Positions 35,428 through 44,459 of a stretch of DNA of 64,000 bases are shown piece after piece; positions within the stretch are counted from its first letter, which is position 1; every line of letters begins with the position of its first letter. Origin of the DNA: Thermococcus barophilus MP (GTDB lineage: Archaea > Methanobacteriota_B > Thermococci > Thermococcales > Thermococcaceae); assembly GCF_000151105.2 (NCBI RefSeq), contig NC_014804.1:1240001-1304000 (forward strand). Direction: 5' to 3'. A program made the position numbers and the translations under genes. The notes beneath the pieces were generated by a model. The model had not been told where the DNA came from, ran no database searches, and saw only the letters and a program-made list of their open reading frames with translations.

Positions 35428-36695
35428 TGGGGAGGTAAATTTTTCTCCCCTCTCTTCTTCAACAACGTTATTTCCCAATCAGCCAAACTGGGACAGATTG
35501 TGCATCCCAAGCGGTAGAATCCTTCATAATATAGGGGATGCAGATCAAAACCGTTCATTAATATGTAGAGCTGCACCATCATTCCAGACCAGAATTTGAT
35601 CGGCATTACTTCCAAGAAAGTACCAAGTACTTCATTTTTCCTTTCAATTGCAGGAGGCTTCAGTCTTCTCTTGGCACTTTCACCATCTCTATCACCTATT
35701 ACCAAAACTGGACTATCGAACTCCTTTATAGCGTTATAAAGAGCCTCAACCTTCATCCTGGTGCACCAGCGGTTATTGTGGGTAGGAAAACCGTACTTAT
35801 CAACTGGCATTTTAACAAAACTTTCAATAATATTGACCTTAAGCTTTTTAGCAAGTTTTTCAACGTACTCATCAGTTTGAGGCATCTCATATTCCATTTT
35901 GACATAGACAGCAGTAACATCTCTGAAAACCTTGCTTGCCAAAATTAATGCAGCAGTTGAATCCTTTCCCCCGCTCCAAGGCACTATTATGTCATAACCT
36001 TCAAATTGTTTAAGGAAACTCTCACTTGCCTTTTCAAAAGCTCTGATGTATGATTCATTTGCCTTAATAATGTCCTCTAAGCTAATTTCCTCAGTGTACG
36101 GGATTTTCCAGAGTACTTCCGTTTCTTCTCCGATGCGCTTGCTCACTTCAGCTATTTTCATGCTTCCGGAGTAGTACACCTCCTGGTTCATCAATTTCCT
36201 CAGAACAAGAGAAACACTCCCAATATCTATACCCAAAATCTCCCTCATATTTTCTCCAAACCTATCACCGAATGCCAAGTAGATGTCATAGTCTGGATTA
36301 ATTTCAATGCCGAGAGGATTTTCTGGGTTAAGTTTGTAAGCCCCATTCCACTCTATTCCAAGTCTAAATCTTGCCTTAATCTCTTCCAAATGAGTATAAA
36401 GCTCGTCAACTCGCATGTTCCTAACTTTTTTGGTTCTCAGAATTCGGGAGTAGAAGGGTTTTCTCAGCTCAAAGAAGTATGCAGTAATATCTCTTGCTAA
36501 TTCTCTCTCCTTTTCTCCGAATAGCAAAATCGGTATGTATGGAGCATCCTTTAACCCTTCAAGAATATCTTCAACCTCATTAAACTTTCTGCCACCACCA
36601 AGACTCGAAACTTTCAAAAAGCCACCATAGTTGCGCTTATTTATATACTGCAGGGCTTTAGCATCTTTCCTTGCTCTCACAATCACGTGGAACAT
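35424..36695 (-). CDS. PAPS reductase family PP-loop protein with C-terminal Cys motif
   Basis: A 423-residue protein. The PP-loop WSGGKDSTAALILASK lies near residue 245, marking an adenosine nucleotide alpha-hydrolase fold of the PAPS reductase/DndC group. HNNRWCTRMKVEALY follows near residue 305, and the C-terminus has GCTICPSLADWE. The two cysteine regions could bind an Fe-S cluster or metal. An N-terminal 200-residue region is family-specific. It is probably a sulfur-transfer or RNA-modification enzyme rather than true sulfate assimilation. The 3' end overlaps the convergent protease gene by four bases. Confidence 0.75.
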   Translation of the reverse strand: MFHVIVRARKDAKALQYINKRNYGGFLKVSSLGGGRKFNEVEDILEGLKDAPYIPILLFGEKERELARDITAYFFELRKPFYSRILRTKKVRNMRVDELYTHLEEIKARFRLGIEWNGAYKLNPENPLGIEINPDYDIYLAFGDRFGENMREILGIDIGSVSLVLRKLMNQEVYYSGSMKIAEVSKRIGEETEVLWKIPYTEEISLEDIIKANESYIRAFEKASESFLKQFEGYDIIVPWSGGKDSTAALILASKVFRDVTAVYVKMEYEMPQTDEYVEKLAKKLKVNIIESFVKMPVDKYGFPTHNNRWCTRMKVEALYNAIKEFDSPVLVIGDRDGESAKRRLKPPAIERKNEVLGTFLEVMPIKFWSGMMVQLYILMNGFDLHPLYYEGFYRLGCTICPSLADWEITLLKKRGEKNLPPH

Positions 36696-36748
36696 GTTGG
36701 AAAATTAGAAAAAGGATTAATAAAGTTTAGCTGTACAAAAAGTTGAGA

Positions 36749-36806
36749 TCAAATGATGAAAACTCCCTGGACTGAGTTGGTGATGATGACCGGTTCGCTG
36801 ATGCGA
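36749..36806 (+). ncRNA. C/D box sRNA (2'-O-methylation guide)
   Basis: The gap before the SagB-type gene shows all four boxes in order and spacing. C box ATGATGA is at 36753-36759, D' box CTGA at 36772-36775, C' box GTGATGA at 36780-36786 and D box CTGA at 36798-36801. The 12-base guide before D' (AAACTCCCTGGA) would select a target G; the guide before D (TGACCGGTTCG) would select a target C. Archaeal C/D sRNAs of about 55 bases direct Nop5/fibrillarin to rRNA or tRNA. Which rRNA position is targeted was not determined. The ends shown are approximate. Confidence 0.85.
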
Positions 36807-36841
36807 AGCTCTAAAATACCTGAAGCACATAATTAATACCT

Positions 36842-37549
36842 ATGAAGTATCAGAAAATTAGTTACCTGGTAGTGATCTTGGTAGTAGTGTCATCCCTTCT
36901 TATTTTATTCAAACCCTATTTCTATTCTTTTAGGGAATATGGTGTCAAGTATGAGGGTGAAGAGGTAATGCTGCCAGAACCCGAGTTAAAAGGCGAAATG
37001 AGCGTTGAAGAGGCAATAGCAAAGAGGAGAAGCATTCGATATTATAAAGACAGACCCTTGACCCTTAAGCAGCTCTCCCAGCTGTTATGGGCCGCCCAGG
37101 GCATAACAGAGGAGAAGAAAAAATTCAGAGCAGCGCCAAGTGCTGGAGCCACTTATCCTTTTGAGATTTATGTAGTCGTTGGATACGTTGAGGGACTGAA
37201 ACCGGGAGTTTATCACTATGACCCCTTTAATCATAGCCTAACGCTGATTAAAGAAGGCGATTATAGAACAGAGCTCCAAAAAGCCGCATTGAATCAGCAA
37301 TGGGTTGGAAAAGCTGCGGTTGATATAGTTCTTGTGGCATTTTATGAGAGGACAACAAAGTACTACGGGGAGAGAGGTTACAGGTATGTCTACATGGAAG
37401 CTGGTCATATTGGGCAAAACATATACCTGCAGGCGGTAGCACTGGGTCTGGGAACAGTTGCAGTCGGTGCATTTCACGACAAAGAGGTTGCCAAAATAAT
37501 TGGTACTGATGGGAATCCCATTTATATATTCCCTGTGGGGGTTCCGTGA
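36842..37549 (+). CDS. Membrane-anchored SagB/ThcOx-type nitroreductase
   Basis: A 235-residue FMN oxidoreductase of the SagB family. Residues 9-27 form a membrane anchor. The rest shows AIAKRRSIRYYKDRPLTLKQLSQLLWAAQG, RAAPSAGATYPFEIYVVVG, and GHIGQNIYLQAVALGLGTVAVGAF, the FMN-binding motifs of the SagB subgroup. SagB proteins oxidise azolines in modified peptides, but most archaeal members lack peptide-modifying partners and are redox enzymes of unknown substrate. A two-helix membrane protein gene overlaps the stop. Confidence 0.85.
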   Translation: MKYQKISYLVVILVVVSSLLILFKPYFYSFREYGVKYEGEEVMLPEPELKGEMSVEEAIAKRRSIRYYKDRPLTLKQLSQLLWAAQGITEEKKKFRAAPSAGATYPFEIYVVVGYVEGLKPGVYHYDPFNHSLTLIKEGDYRTELQKAALNQQWVGKAAVDIVLVAFYERTTKYYGERGYRYVYMEAGHIGQNIYLQAVALGLGTVAVGAFHDKEVAKIIGTDGNPIYIFPVGVP

Positions 37550-37731
37550 TGGTTGGTTTTGATCATTATACCCTTGGTTACCTGACTTTCGCATTCATGA
37601 GCCTAACAATGCTCAGTGGAGCATTTATATTTTTGAATAAAAACAAAAAAAGCTTCTGGGTAAAGATGCATATAGTTCTAAGCGTGATAACGTATATCCT
37701 GATGGTTCTAACAATTTTGCTGGTAAGATAA
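37549..37731 (+). CDS. 60-residue two-helix membrane protein
   Basis: ATG 37549 overlaps the SagB-type stop by one base (TGATG), so the genes are coupled. The product has two hydrophobic helices (about residues 8-28 and 38-58). Histidines stand near the start of each (H6 and H41). Paired histidines in small membrane proteins can hold heme, which would let it pass electrons to the SagB-type flavoprotein; this is only a suggestion. No family is recognised. Confidence 0.6.
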   Translation: MVGFDHYTLGYLTFAFMSLTMLSGAFIFLNKNKKSFWVKMHIVLSVITYILMVLTILLVR

Positions 37732-37771
37732 ATAAGCTTGAATCTAAAGAATACATTTGGTGATGTTAATC

Positions 37772-38296
37772 ATGGACAATATTCATTTGGGAAAATTGGA
37801 CATTGAAAAGTTTATCGAAGAGCTTGAAAAACTAAGTGACAGAGAGATTCTAAGTTATTGGATTAAAGGTGAACTTAAAGAAGCGGAGCTTTATAAGAAT
37901 CTTGCCATAAGGGCAAAAAAATTGGGGCTTGAAGACAGGATTGTGGAAACGTTTATAATTCTCTCAAAGGAGTCAAAAGGCCATGCGACCCGTTTATGGG
38001 AGATATACAAACGTTTATTTAGAACAGAAAAACTCGAAGAGGTAGAGCTGCCCCCCATTGAAGTTGAACCCCTCATCGATGAATTCAAAGAAACAAGTAA
38101 TATCTTGGGAATACTTGAGTTAGCAATGCAATCAGAACTTCTTGCGAAAAGAATATACAGACTTCTTGCCAAAAGGACAAAAGACGAAAAAATGAAAAAA
38201 ATTTACGAATATCTGGCAGCTGTAGAAGATGAGCACTATCACAAACTTAAGGTTGAATATGAGTATTGCAAGAAAAAGGCACAAATAAATGAATAA
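37772..38296 (+). CDS. Ferritin-like (rubrerythrin-type) diiron protein
   Basis: A 174-residue four-helix protein. The likely iron ligands are all visible: Glu in KEAELYKNLA, an ExxH-type pair in ESKGH, Glu in MQSELLAKRIY and an ExxH pair in VEDEHYHKL. This matches the rubrerythrin diiron site; no rubredoxin domain is attached. Such proteins detoxify peroxide or store iron. ATG 37772 follows GGTGATG at good spacing. A second, weaker copy lies downstream. Confidence 0.75.
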   Translation: MDNIHLGKLDIEKFIEELEKLSDREILSYWIKGELKEAELYKNLAIRAKKLGLEDRIVETFIILSKESKGHATRLWEIYKRLFRTEKLEEVELPPIEVEPLIDEFKETSNILGILELAMQSELLAKRIYRLLAKRTKDEKMKKIYEYLAAVEDEHYHKLKVEYEYCKKKAQINE

Positions 38297-38424
38297 AATA
38301 CCAAGAACATCTTATTTTTTTAAATTCTTTTTTAGCTTTCCATTATTTCCATGAAAGAGTTTCTTAGAGAGTTATACCAAAACCAGTATTAAGTAGGATA
38401 CTCAAGAATTTACTGGTGGTGAAA

Positions 38425-38925
38425 GTGGATGGAGATGATGTCATATCCAATCTTAGGGAACTCGACTATAAGTTGGTTTTGAGCTACTGGATTAAAAGTG
38501 AGAACGATCTTTCAAAATTCTACAAAGAACTTGCTTGCAAATCAAAAGAAGTAGGACTGGAAGAATGGGCATTTGACATGTTCATACTTCTCTCAGAGGA
38601 GTCAAAACGAGTTGAAAAGAAACTTAAAGAAATATATTCCAGAAAATTTGGCTCCATAGATATAGAAAAACTCCCAGATTCCCCAATAAAAATTCCAGCA
38701 TATATTAAAGAGTTTGACAATCCCCACAGCATCCTTGGCATTTTAAAAAGTGCAATATACTGTGAAGAACTCGCTGAAAACATCTGTCAGGTTCTCTCCC
38801 AAAAAGCTCCAACTGAATACGAGAAAGAACTTTTCAAATACCTTGCTTCTTCAGAAAGATGTCACCTGAGGATTCTCACGGAAAGATTCAATTATTATAA
38901 AAAGAAACTTAAAGCGGAAAGCTAA
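38425..38925 (+). CDS. Ferritin-like paralogue with incomplete diiron site
   Basis: A 166-residue protein with the same helical plan as the preceding gene (LVLSYWIKSENDLSKFYKELA, SILGILKSAIYCEELAEN, SSERCHLRIL). The first ExxH pair has become EESKRVE, losing the histidine, so the iron site may be broken or altered. The start is GTG 38425 with GGTGG five bases upstream; earlier GTG codons at 38416 and 38419 overlap that site. A T-rich gap separates it from the first copy. Its 3' end overlaps the hydrogenase operon by four bases. Confidence 0.65.
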   Translation: MDGDDVISNLRELDYKLVLSYWIKSENDLSKFYKELACKSKEVGLEEWAFDMFILLSEESKRVEKKLKEIYSRKFGSIDIEKLPDSPIKIPAYIKEFDNPHSILGILKSAIYCEELAENICQVLSQKAPTEYEKELFKYLASSERCHLRILTERFNYYKKKLKAES

Positions 38926-39380
38926 ACTCCCATTTCCTTAGCTTCAGGAGGCTCTTCGATTAGATTATCGCTGTATTTGTTGTAGTCAGCCAGCAGAAAT
39001 TCATCACTCATCCTCAATGCTTTCACTGCCTTTTCCTCCCCTGGAAACTTCTTCCCCGGACACACATCCACACATAGGGCACAGAACATGCACCTCGAAA
39101 CATAATGCCTGATCTTCTTAAGCTCCGGGATCCACTCCATAGCATTAGCTGGACACACCAGTATGCACAACCTACAGCCTATGCACCTTTCGGGGGTGTA
39201 CTTCAGCTTTCCCCTGAAGCCTTCAGGAACTGGAACAGGAGGATTTATCTTTGCCTCTCCTCTCTGAACCTTATCAATAAGGGCTGTTACATTTTTAGGA
39301 GCATGCTTTACCGGAAACGGATTTGTGAAGGGTCTTTCCATAAGCTGCTTAAGGAACAGGAACATTGCCTTTGTTGGCAT
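38922..39380 (-). CDS. Hydrogenase A, ferredoxin-like subunit (MbhN type)
   Basis: 152 residues with two [4Fe-4S] motifs: CIGCRLCILVCP near residue 67 and CMFCALCVDVCP near residue 97. It corresponds to NuoI/MbhN and should receive electrons from ferredoxin and pass them to the small subunit. This is the last gene of the downstream hydrogenase operon. GGTGAGGTGA precedes the ATG, which directly follows the MbhM-type stop. It lacks the extra C-terminal ferredoxin domain found in the second operon's copy. Confidence 0.92.
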   Translation of the reverse strand: MPTKAMFLFLKQLMERPFTNPFPVKHAPKNVTALIDKVQRGEAKINPPVPVPEGFRGKLKYTPERCIGCRLCILVCPANAMEWIPELKKIRHYVSRCMFCALCVDVCPGKKFPGEEKAVKALRMSDEFLLADYNKYSDNLIEEPPEAKEMGV

Positions 39381-40349
39381 TCACCTCACCCCCAGCCAAA
39401 CAAGTGCCAAACCGAGCAATGCAATTAAGTTCACATGAACCCAGAAAATCCGCGATGCCTGTTCGATTCTGAATCTTCCGAATGATGTCCTTACGATTGT
39501 CACTGCAGCTATGTAAATTATCAGTACTTTAAAGAGGAACCACAAGCTTTCAACAATGTAAAGCATGGCACCATTCAAGCTAATCCCAAAAACATAGCTG
39601 AATGTGAACGGTATGAATAGAACTGCCTCAATTGCTGCCATTGCAAACCCTCTCACAGCGTCAGAGAGATAAAACAGAGCCAAGTTCCTGCCACTATATT
39701 CTGCGAGCATACCCTCTGCTATCTCCGTTTCAGCCTCTGCGATATCAAAAGGAAGCTTGGCAAGTTCCGCAGGAGTTACAACTAACAGCGCTATGAAAAG
39801 CAAAACAACTCCCAATGCTGCCACTGGAGAAACCATTGTCCAAACTGGAGTGGATGCGATCGTTGTGAGGGAGAAGCTCTTGTACAAAAGTGCAAACCCA
39901 ATAATCACAATGGCCAAAGGCATTTCATAGCTCATCATGAGCACCATTTCTCTCTGTGCTCCAACGGAGGAAAACGGACTTCCTGAAGAAAATCCTCCAA
40001 CTGCCATAGCTAAAGACTGGAGTGTCAGCAGATATAGTATCACTATCAGGTCTCCATATCCCTCAAGGGGCGCCTTAAGAATACCAAAGGGGATGTAAAG
40101 TAGCAGAGTCATTGAAGATGCAAATGCTAGGATGGGCATTGCATTAAAGAGCCACTTTACGGCGTTTTCCGGTACAACTGTTTCTTTGAGCAACAATTTC
40201 CCGACATCCCAGAAAGGTTGCCTTATAGGCGGACCAATTCTTGATGTCATTCTTGCAGATATCCTTCTGTCGATACCTTTGTAGGTCAGTCCAAGAAATA
40301 CACCAAGTACTGGGAAGGCAACCGCATAGAATAAAGTCTCGGGGGTCAT
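39381..40349 (-). CDS. Hydrogenase A, membrane anchor subunit (MbhM/NuoH type)
   Basis: 322 residues with about eight helices. The NuoH signature is clear: GIDRRISARMTSRIGPPIRQPFWDVGKLLLKE near the N-terminus, SSGSPFSSVGAQREMVLMMSYEMP, and LPFDIAEAETEIAEGMLAEYSGRNLALF with the acidic cluster that lines the ion path near the quinone-like site. It couples the hydrogenase arm to the membrane. Its start overlaps the large-subunit stop (ATGA). Confidence 0.95.
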   Translation of the reverse strand: MTPETLFYAVAFPVLGVFLGLTYKGIDRRISARMTSRIGPPIRQPFWDVGKLLLKETVVPENAVKWLFNAMPILAFASSMTLLLYIPFGILKAPLEGYGDLIVILYLLTLQSLAMAVGGFSSGSPFSSVGAQREMVLMMSYEMPLAIVIIGFALLYKSFSLTTIASTPVWTMVSPVAALGVVLLFIALLVVTPAELAKLPFDIAEAETEIAEGMLAEYSGRNLALFYLSDAVRGFAMAAIEAVLFIPFTFSYVFGISLNGAMLYIVESLWFLFKVLIIYIAAVTIVRTSFGRFRIEQASRIFWVHVNLIALLGLALVWLGVR

Positions 40350-41575
40350 CCTCTCACCTCCTTCTCAATTTTCCTTGTCTTTTCAACTGCCTTCTTGTGG
40401 ATGTATTCGTAGCCGAGAACCTTGCCTTCTGGTGTCTTTAGCAGTGCAACCCTGTCGTTACAGCACATGCACGGATCGATGTATGCTACAACTATTGGGA
40501 TATCTGCAACTTCCGCTCCAAGCAGGAGTGGAGCCCAGCTGTTAATGTTGTTGTAACTTGGGGCAATCACCTTCCAGACACTTGGTCCATCTCTACCATC
40601 AAACTTGAGATAGTGAACAACTTCTCCTCTCGGCGCCTCATGGGCACCAATTGCTTCGCCTTTAGTTCTTCTAATTTTTGCCAAAAGTGCTGGATAATTG
40701 GGGATTGCAAGTATCTTGCCCTCTGGAAGGTTGTCAACACAGTATTCGATGATATCCAAGCTCTGCTCTATTTCATAAATCCTGACCATGGTGATATCGT
40801 AGGCATCTCCCTTAGCCTCTCCGACTATATCTTGAGGAACGACAGCCCTAACATCAATGTCAGCATAAGCATCGTACGGCATATCCTGCCTGATGTCCAT
40901 TCTGATTCCAGCAGCCCTTGCAACAGGACCGACAACATTCAGCTTAAGTGCCATCTCTTTTGAAAGCTGGGCAACTCCTCTTGTTCTTGCTTTATAGACG
41001 GGATCCGAGAGGATTATCTCCTTCATCTGCTCTGTAAACTTCCAGTAGTAGGTAATTGCATCTTTAATTGCCTTTATGTGCGATTCCTTGAGATCTCTCC
41101 TTACACCTCCGATCATATACACCGAATAATTAATTCGGTTTCCAGTGAGAAGCTCCAGCAAGTCAAGAACCTTTTCCCTTCCTTTCCATGTCCAGAATAA
41201 AAGTGAGTCAAATCCCATTTCGTGGGCAATAACTCCCAGCCAAAGAATGTGCGAGTGTATTCTTTCAAGTTCTGCTATTATCGGACGTATATACTGTGCT
41301 CTTGGAGGCGCCTCTATTCCAAGGGCCTTTTCGGCTGTTACAACGAAAGCATATGGATGGGAGATGGAACAGATGCCGCATATCCTTTCTGATAGATATA
41401 GAGTCTGAATGGCGTTCCTCTTCATTCCCATATACTCTATTCCTCTATGAGCAAATCCTCTTTTAACGTCAACCCTGACGATTTTCTCGCCCTCAACCTC
41501 TGCCTCAACGCGTATAGGCTCTTTAAGAGCAGGATGGATGGGTCCTATAGGAATATAGTAAGCAGTCTTAGGCAT
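40346..41575 (-). CDS. Hydrogenase A, [NiFe] large subunit (MbhL/NuoD type)
   Basis: 409 residues. The nickel ligands are complete: C66 and C69 in ERICGICS, and C369 and C372 in DPCMCC. This marks a catalytically competent group 4 [NiFe] hydrogenase rather than a complex I NuoD. The CMCC spelling places an extra cysteine between the ligands. The start of the protein (TAYYIPIGPIHPALKEP...RGFAHRGIEYMGMKRN) differs clearly from the second operon's copy. ATG 41575 follows GGTGAGGGGA. Confidence 0.94.
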   Translation of the reverse strand: MPKTAYYIPIGPIHPALKEPIRVEAEVEGEKIVRVDVKRGFAHRGIEYMGMKRNAIQTLYLSERICGICSISHPYAFVVTAEKALGIEAPPRAQYIRPIIAELERIHSHILWLGVIAHEMGFDSLLFWTWKGREKVLDLLELLTGNRINYSVYMIGGVRRDLKESHIKAIKDAITYYWKFTEQMKEIILSDPVYKARTRGVAQLSKEMALKLNVVGPVARAAGIRMDIRQDMPYDAYADIDVRAVVPQDIVGEAKGDAYDITMVRIYEIEQSLDIIEYCVDNLPEGKILAIPNYPALLAKIRRTKGEAIGAHEAPRGEVVHYLKFDGRDGPSVWKVIAPSYNNINSWAPLLLGAEVADIPIVVAYIDPCMCCNDRVALLKTPEGKVLGYEYIHKKAVEKTRKIEKEVRG

Positions 41576-42122
41576 TCCCCTCACCTTTCTTTCTTATTTC
41601 CCTAACGCTCTTGTGTGTATGCTTAATCATATCTTCAACACCGTATTCGTCCCTTCTCCATGGATACTTCCCCTCTGGCCAGTCATCAGGTAAGAAGAGA
41701 TGTCTCTTGTTCTTTAAGCCTTCAAACTCAATGCCAAGCATTTCTCTGATTTCCCTCTCATTTGTTTCTGCACCGGGCATTAGGTCCGTTATCGTGGGGA
41801 GAATTAGACTGTCTTTCGGCAGGTCGAACTTCAGTGTTATACTTACTTCACCCCATGGATTTGAGTAGAACACACCAAATGAGTATATCATCTTTATGCT
41901 GTCCCCACCATTATCCTCCCCAGATATAAGATGCAGATGAGGGTAATCGAGTGAGAATATTGTCTCAACGGCTTTCCTAAACGCCGACCTGTCAATTTCT
42001 GCCCAAACTTCATAGAGCTTTCTCTTTCTTCTAATTCCCATCTCATATTCCCTGATTTCATAGTTAAGCAGTGCATCACCAAGTGATTTTTCCAGTTTTT
42101 CAATGACCTCTTCAACGTTCAT
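41568..42122 (-). CDS. Hydrogenase A, MbhK/NuoC-type subunit
   Basis: 184 residues starting at ATG 42122, which follows GGAGGGGA. The C-terminal half carries the NuoC signature TITDLMPGAETNEREIREMLGIEFEGL and RHLFLPDDWPEGKYPWRRDEYGVE. The subunit bridges the small and large subunits and has no cofactor. The frame reads open upstream to 42170 but that extension lies inside the small-subunit gene. Confidence 0.92.
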   Translation of the reverse strand: MNVEEVIEKLEKSLGDALLNYEIREYEMGIRRKRKLYEVWAEIDRSAFRKAVETIFSLDYPHLHLISGEDNGGDSIKMIYSFGVFYSNPWGEVSITLKFDLPKDSLILPTITDLMPGAETNEREIREMLGIEFEGLKNKRHLFLPDDWPEGKYPWRRDEYGVEDMIKHTHKSVREIRKKGEGNA

Positions 42123-42565
42123 TCTTCCTTCCCCTCCAGTTCTTTTTCTAACTTCTCCAACTTGAGCCACGCCTTAACAACGGCATCTATGATTGCTTCT
42201 GGCCTTGGCGGACATCCGGGAACATAGACATCAACAGGTATTATCTCATCAATTGGACCTGCTATGTTGTAGGAGTCATAGAAGACTCCACCGCTTGTTC
42301 CGCAGTTTCCGACCACAATTACAGCCTTTGGGTCTGGCATCTGCTCGTATATTCTTCTCAGTTTATCCGCAAAGTCTCTTGGGATTGCTCCGGTGACCAG
42401 AAGCACATCTGCGTGCCTTGGACTGCCGGCAAGCTTTATCCCAAATCGTTCAACATCGTATCTTGGCGTCAGAAGTGCAACAATTTCAATATCACATGCA
42501 TTGCATGAACCTCCGGATGCATGGAAAACCCAAAGAGAGCGTTTAAAGTTTGTCAGCTTGCCCAC
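42119..42565 (-). CDS. Hydrogenase A, small subunit (MbhJ/NuoB type)
   Basis: 148 residues starting at GTG 42565, with GGGAGGTG seven bases before it. The proximal [4Fe-4S] ligands are C21 and C24 (GGSCNACDIE), the cysteine in VVGNCGTSGG and the cysteine in VPGCPPRPE. It hands electrons from MbhN to the NiFe site. The start immediately follows the MbhI-type stop. Confidence 0.93.
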   Translation of the reverse strand: MGKLTNFKRSLWVFHASGGSCNACDIEIVALLTPRYDVERFGIKLAGSPRHADVLLVTGAIPRDFADKLRRIYEQMPDPKAVIVVGNCGTSGGVFYDSYNIAGPIDEIIPVDVYVPGCPPRPEAIIDAVVKAWLKLEKLEKELEGKEE

Positions 42566-42567
42566 GT

Positions 42568-42909
42568 TCACGCACCTCCCACCAGAAGGAAGAGTATTAC
42601 AGTCCCAACCCCAAGGTACCAAAGGATGTAATCCCTAACATCTCCTGTATGGATAGCCTGAAGAACTCTATAGTACTCTTTAAGTGCCTCTATAAACCCC
42701 CAATAGATATCGCTTGCTCTTACTTGAATCTTCTCTTTGGACGGTTCTGCGTTACCGCTTAAATATGGCTTTACCTGCTCGCTTTCTTTCTTATAACTTG
42801 GATTACCCCTTGAGTAAATTATGTAGCCGATTAAAGCAAAGAGTATAAGGAAAGCAAGCCACAACAATGGGCTCCAATATCCTGAGCCAGTTACAAGTTT
42901 TGATATCAT
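42568..42909 (-). CDS. Hydrogenase A, MbhI-type linker subunit
   Basis: 113 residues with membrane helices near both ends (LWLAFLILFALIGYIIYS and YLGVGTVILFLLVGG) joined by a cytoplasmic stretch of about 60 residues (KPYLSGNAEPSKEKIQVRASDIYWGF). The FIEALKEYYRVLQAIHTGDVRDYI segment matches the MbhI pattern. It connects the antiporter and hydrogenase halves. ATG 42909 overlaps the MrpD-type stop. Confidence 0.85.
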   Translation of the reverse strand: MISKLVTGSGYWSPLLWLAFLILFALIGYIIYSRGNPSYKKESEQVKPYLSGNAEPSKEKIQVRASDIYWGFIEALKEYYRVLQAIHTGDVRDYILWYLGVGTVILFLLVGGA

Positions 42910-44459
42910 GCCAGACCACCCCATGACTGATATTGCGCAACGTTGATGAGGGCATCCACAGCTGGATACACGATTTTATTCAGTACAACGTCCGGGAACA
43001 GACCGAATAGTATACAGAGCAATGCCAAGATCACCATAGCCACTATCATCGGTCTTGGGACTTCTCTTACGTTCTCGAACTTCTCCAATGGTGGCCCCAA
43101 GAACGCTGACGCAAACACTTTAACGAATGAAGCAAGGGTCAATATACTCGTGACCATTGCAAATACCGCCAATAGCGGATTCAATCTGTAAGAGCTCTCA
43201 TAGATTAGGAATTTGCTTGCAAACCCGTTGAAAGGCGGCAAACCAGATATGGCTGCAGCACCAACAATAAAGCACAAAGTTGTAATGGGCATCTTCCTCG
43301 CTAATCCTCCCATTTCGTTGAGGTTTCTTGTCCCGGTTACGTAGAACAGTGCACCAGCAGTCATTAAGAGCAAGCTCTTGTAGATTATGTGGTTTATTAT
43401 GTGGAAGATTCCTCCAGCCATTGCCGTTCTCCCGAACTCTGCCAATGCATCGGAATTATGAAGAACCGTTAAGCCGACACCAACACCAAGGAGCATGTAG
43501 CCAGTTTGTGAGATAGCGTGGTAGCTCATGAGCCTTTTTACATCTTTCTGAACCAGAGCCATTGTAACACCGATGAACATCGTTAGAACGCCAAGGATTG
43601 ACATTATCCATCCAACTCTCTCTAAGCTGATTGATACGTTTGCAAAGAGTGTGAAGCTGACTCTAAAGAGAGCATAGAGGCTTGCATAAGTAGACACCAG
43701 CAGGACTGGGTTTATACCAGCCGGAACTTCGGTGTATGCATCGGGAACCCAGTAATGCATTGGAACTGAACCGCACTTCATGGCAAACGAAGCAAATAGC
43801 AGGCCAAATGCTATCATGTCAAGGGTACTGAGGGAGACCTGTCTGCTTATATAGGCTAAGTTTAAGTTTCCATATTCGCCATAGAGGATTCCAATGGCAA
43901 AGAGAACCATCAAAGATGCAACGGCACTTACTATCAGATATTTAATTCCAGCTTCACTCGCTTCACCGCGGTAGTTTCTGAATCCAACCAACGCTGAGCC
44001 AGCGATCCCAGCTATTTCTAAGAACACGAAGAGATTGAAGAGATCTCCTGTGAGAACCATGCCGAGAATGCCCACTTCTAACAGAAGCAGCAATGCATAG
44101 TATTTTTCCAGACCGCTCTCCGCTTTAACATGACTGTATGAATAGAGAGCACCGACAAAGCTCATCAGAGTCGCTGAGATGGCCATGAAAGCTCCAATGC
44201 CGTCAATCTCGAACATAATCCTTATTGGAACTTTATAACCTGAAGGCAGTACAAGGGTTGGCTTATCCGCGCCGAAAACATACACTATGATACCATGCAA
44301 TCTGACCTGGTACATCAGCATAAGAGAAAGGACTACAGTAACGGCAGTTATCACTATAGCCCATACCGCTGCAATGCTCTGTTTTTTCTTGAACAGAGGT
44401 GCAATAAACGCTCCAAAGAGAGGAACCGCTATCATCAATGCCGGTAAGTGCTCAATCAT
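42906..44459 (-). CDS. Hydrogenase A, MrpD-type antiporter subunit (MbhH type)
   Basis: 517 residues with about fourteen helices, homologous to MrpD and to NuoL/M/N. Key elements are EVGILGMVLTGDLFNLFVFLEIAG with the conserved glutamate, KCGSVPMHYWVPDAY with the conserved lysine, and KRLMSYHAISQTGYMLLGVG. It probably conducts ions. One MrpD-type subunit is present here, unlike Mbx/Mbs operons, which encode two. Confidence 0.95.
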   Translation of the reverse strand: MIEHLPALMIAVPLFGAFIAPLFKKKQSIAAVWAIVITAVTVVLSLMLMYQVRLHGIIVYVFGADKPTLVLPSGYKVPIRIMFEIDGIGAFMAISATLMSFVGALYSYSHVKAESGLEKYYALLLLLEVGILGMVLTGDLFNLFVFLEIAGIAGSALVGFRNYRGEASEAGIKYLIVSAVASLMVLFAIGILYGEYGNLNLAYISRQVSLSTLDMIAFGLLFASFAMKCGSVPMHYWVPDAYTEVPAGINPVLLVSTYASLYALFRVSFTLFANVSISLERVGWIMSILGVLTMFIGVTMALVQKDVKRLMSYHAISQTGYMLLGVGVGLTVLHNSDALAEFGRTAMAGGIFHIINHIIYKSLLLMTAGALFYVTGTRNLNEMGGLARKMPITTLCFIVGAAAISGLPPFNGFASKFLIYESSYRLNPLLAVFAMVTSILTLASFVKVFASAFLGPPLEKFENVREVPRPMIVAMVILALLCILFGLFPDVVLNKIVYPAVDALINVAQYQSWGGLA

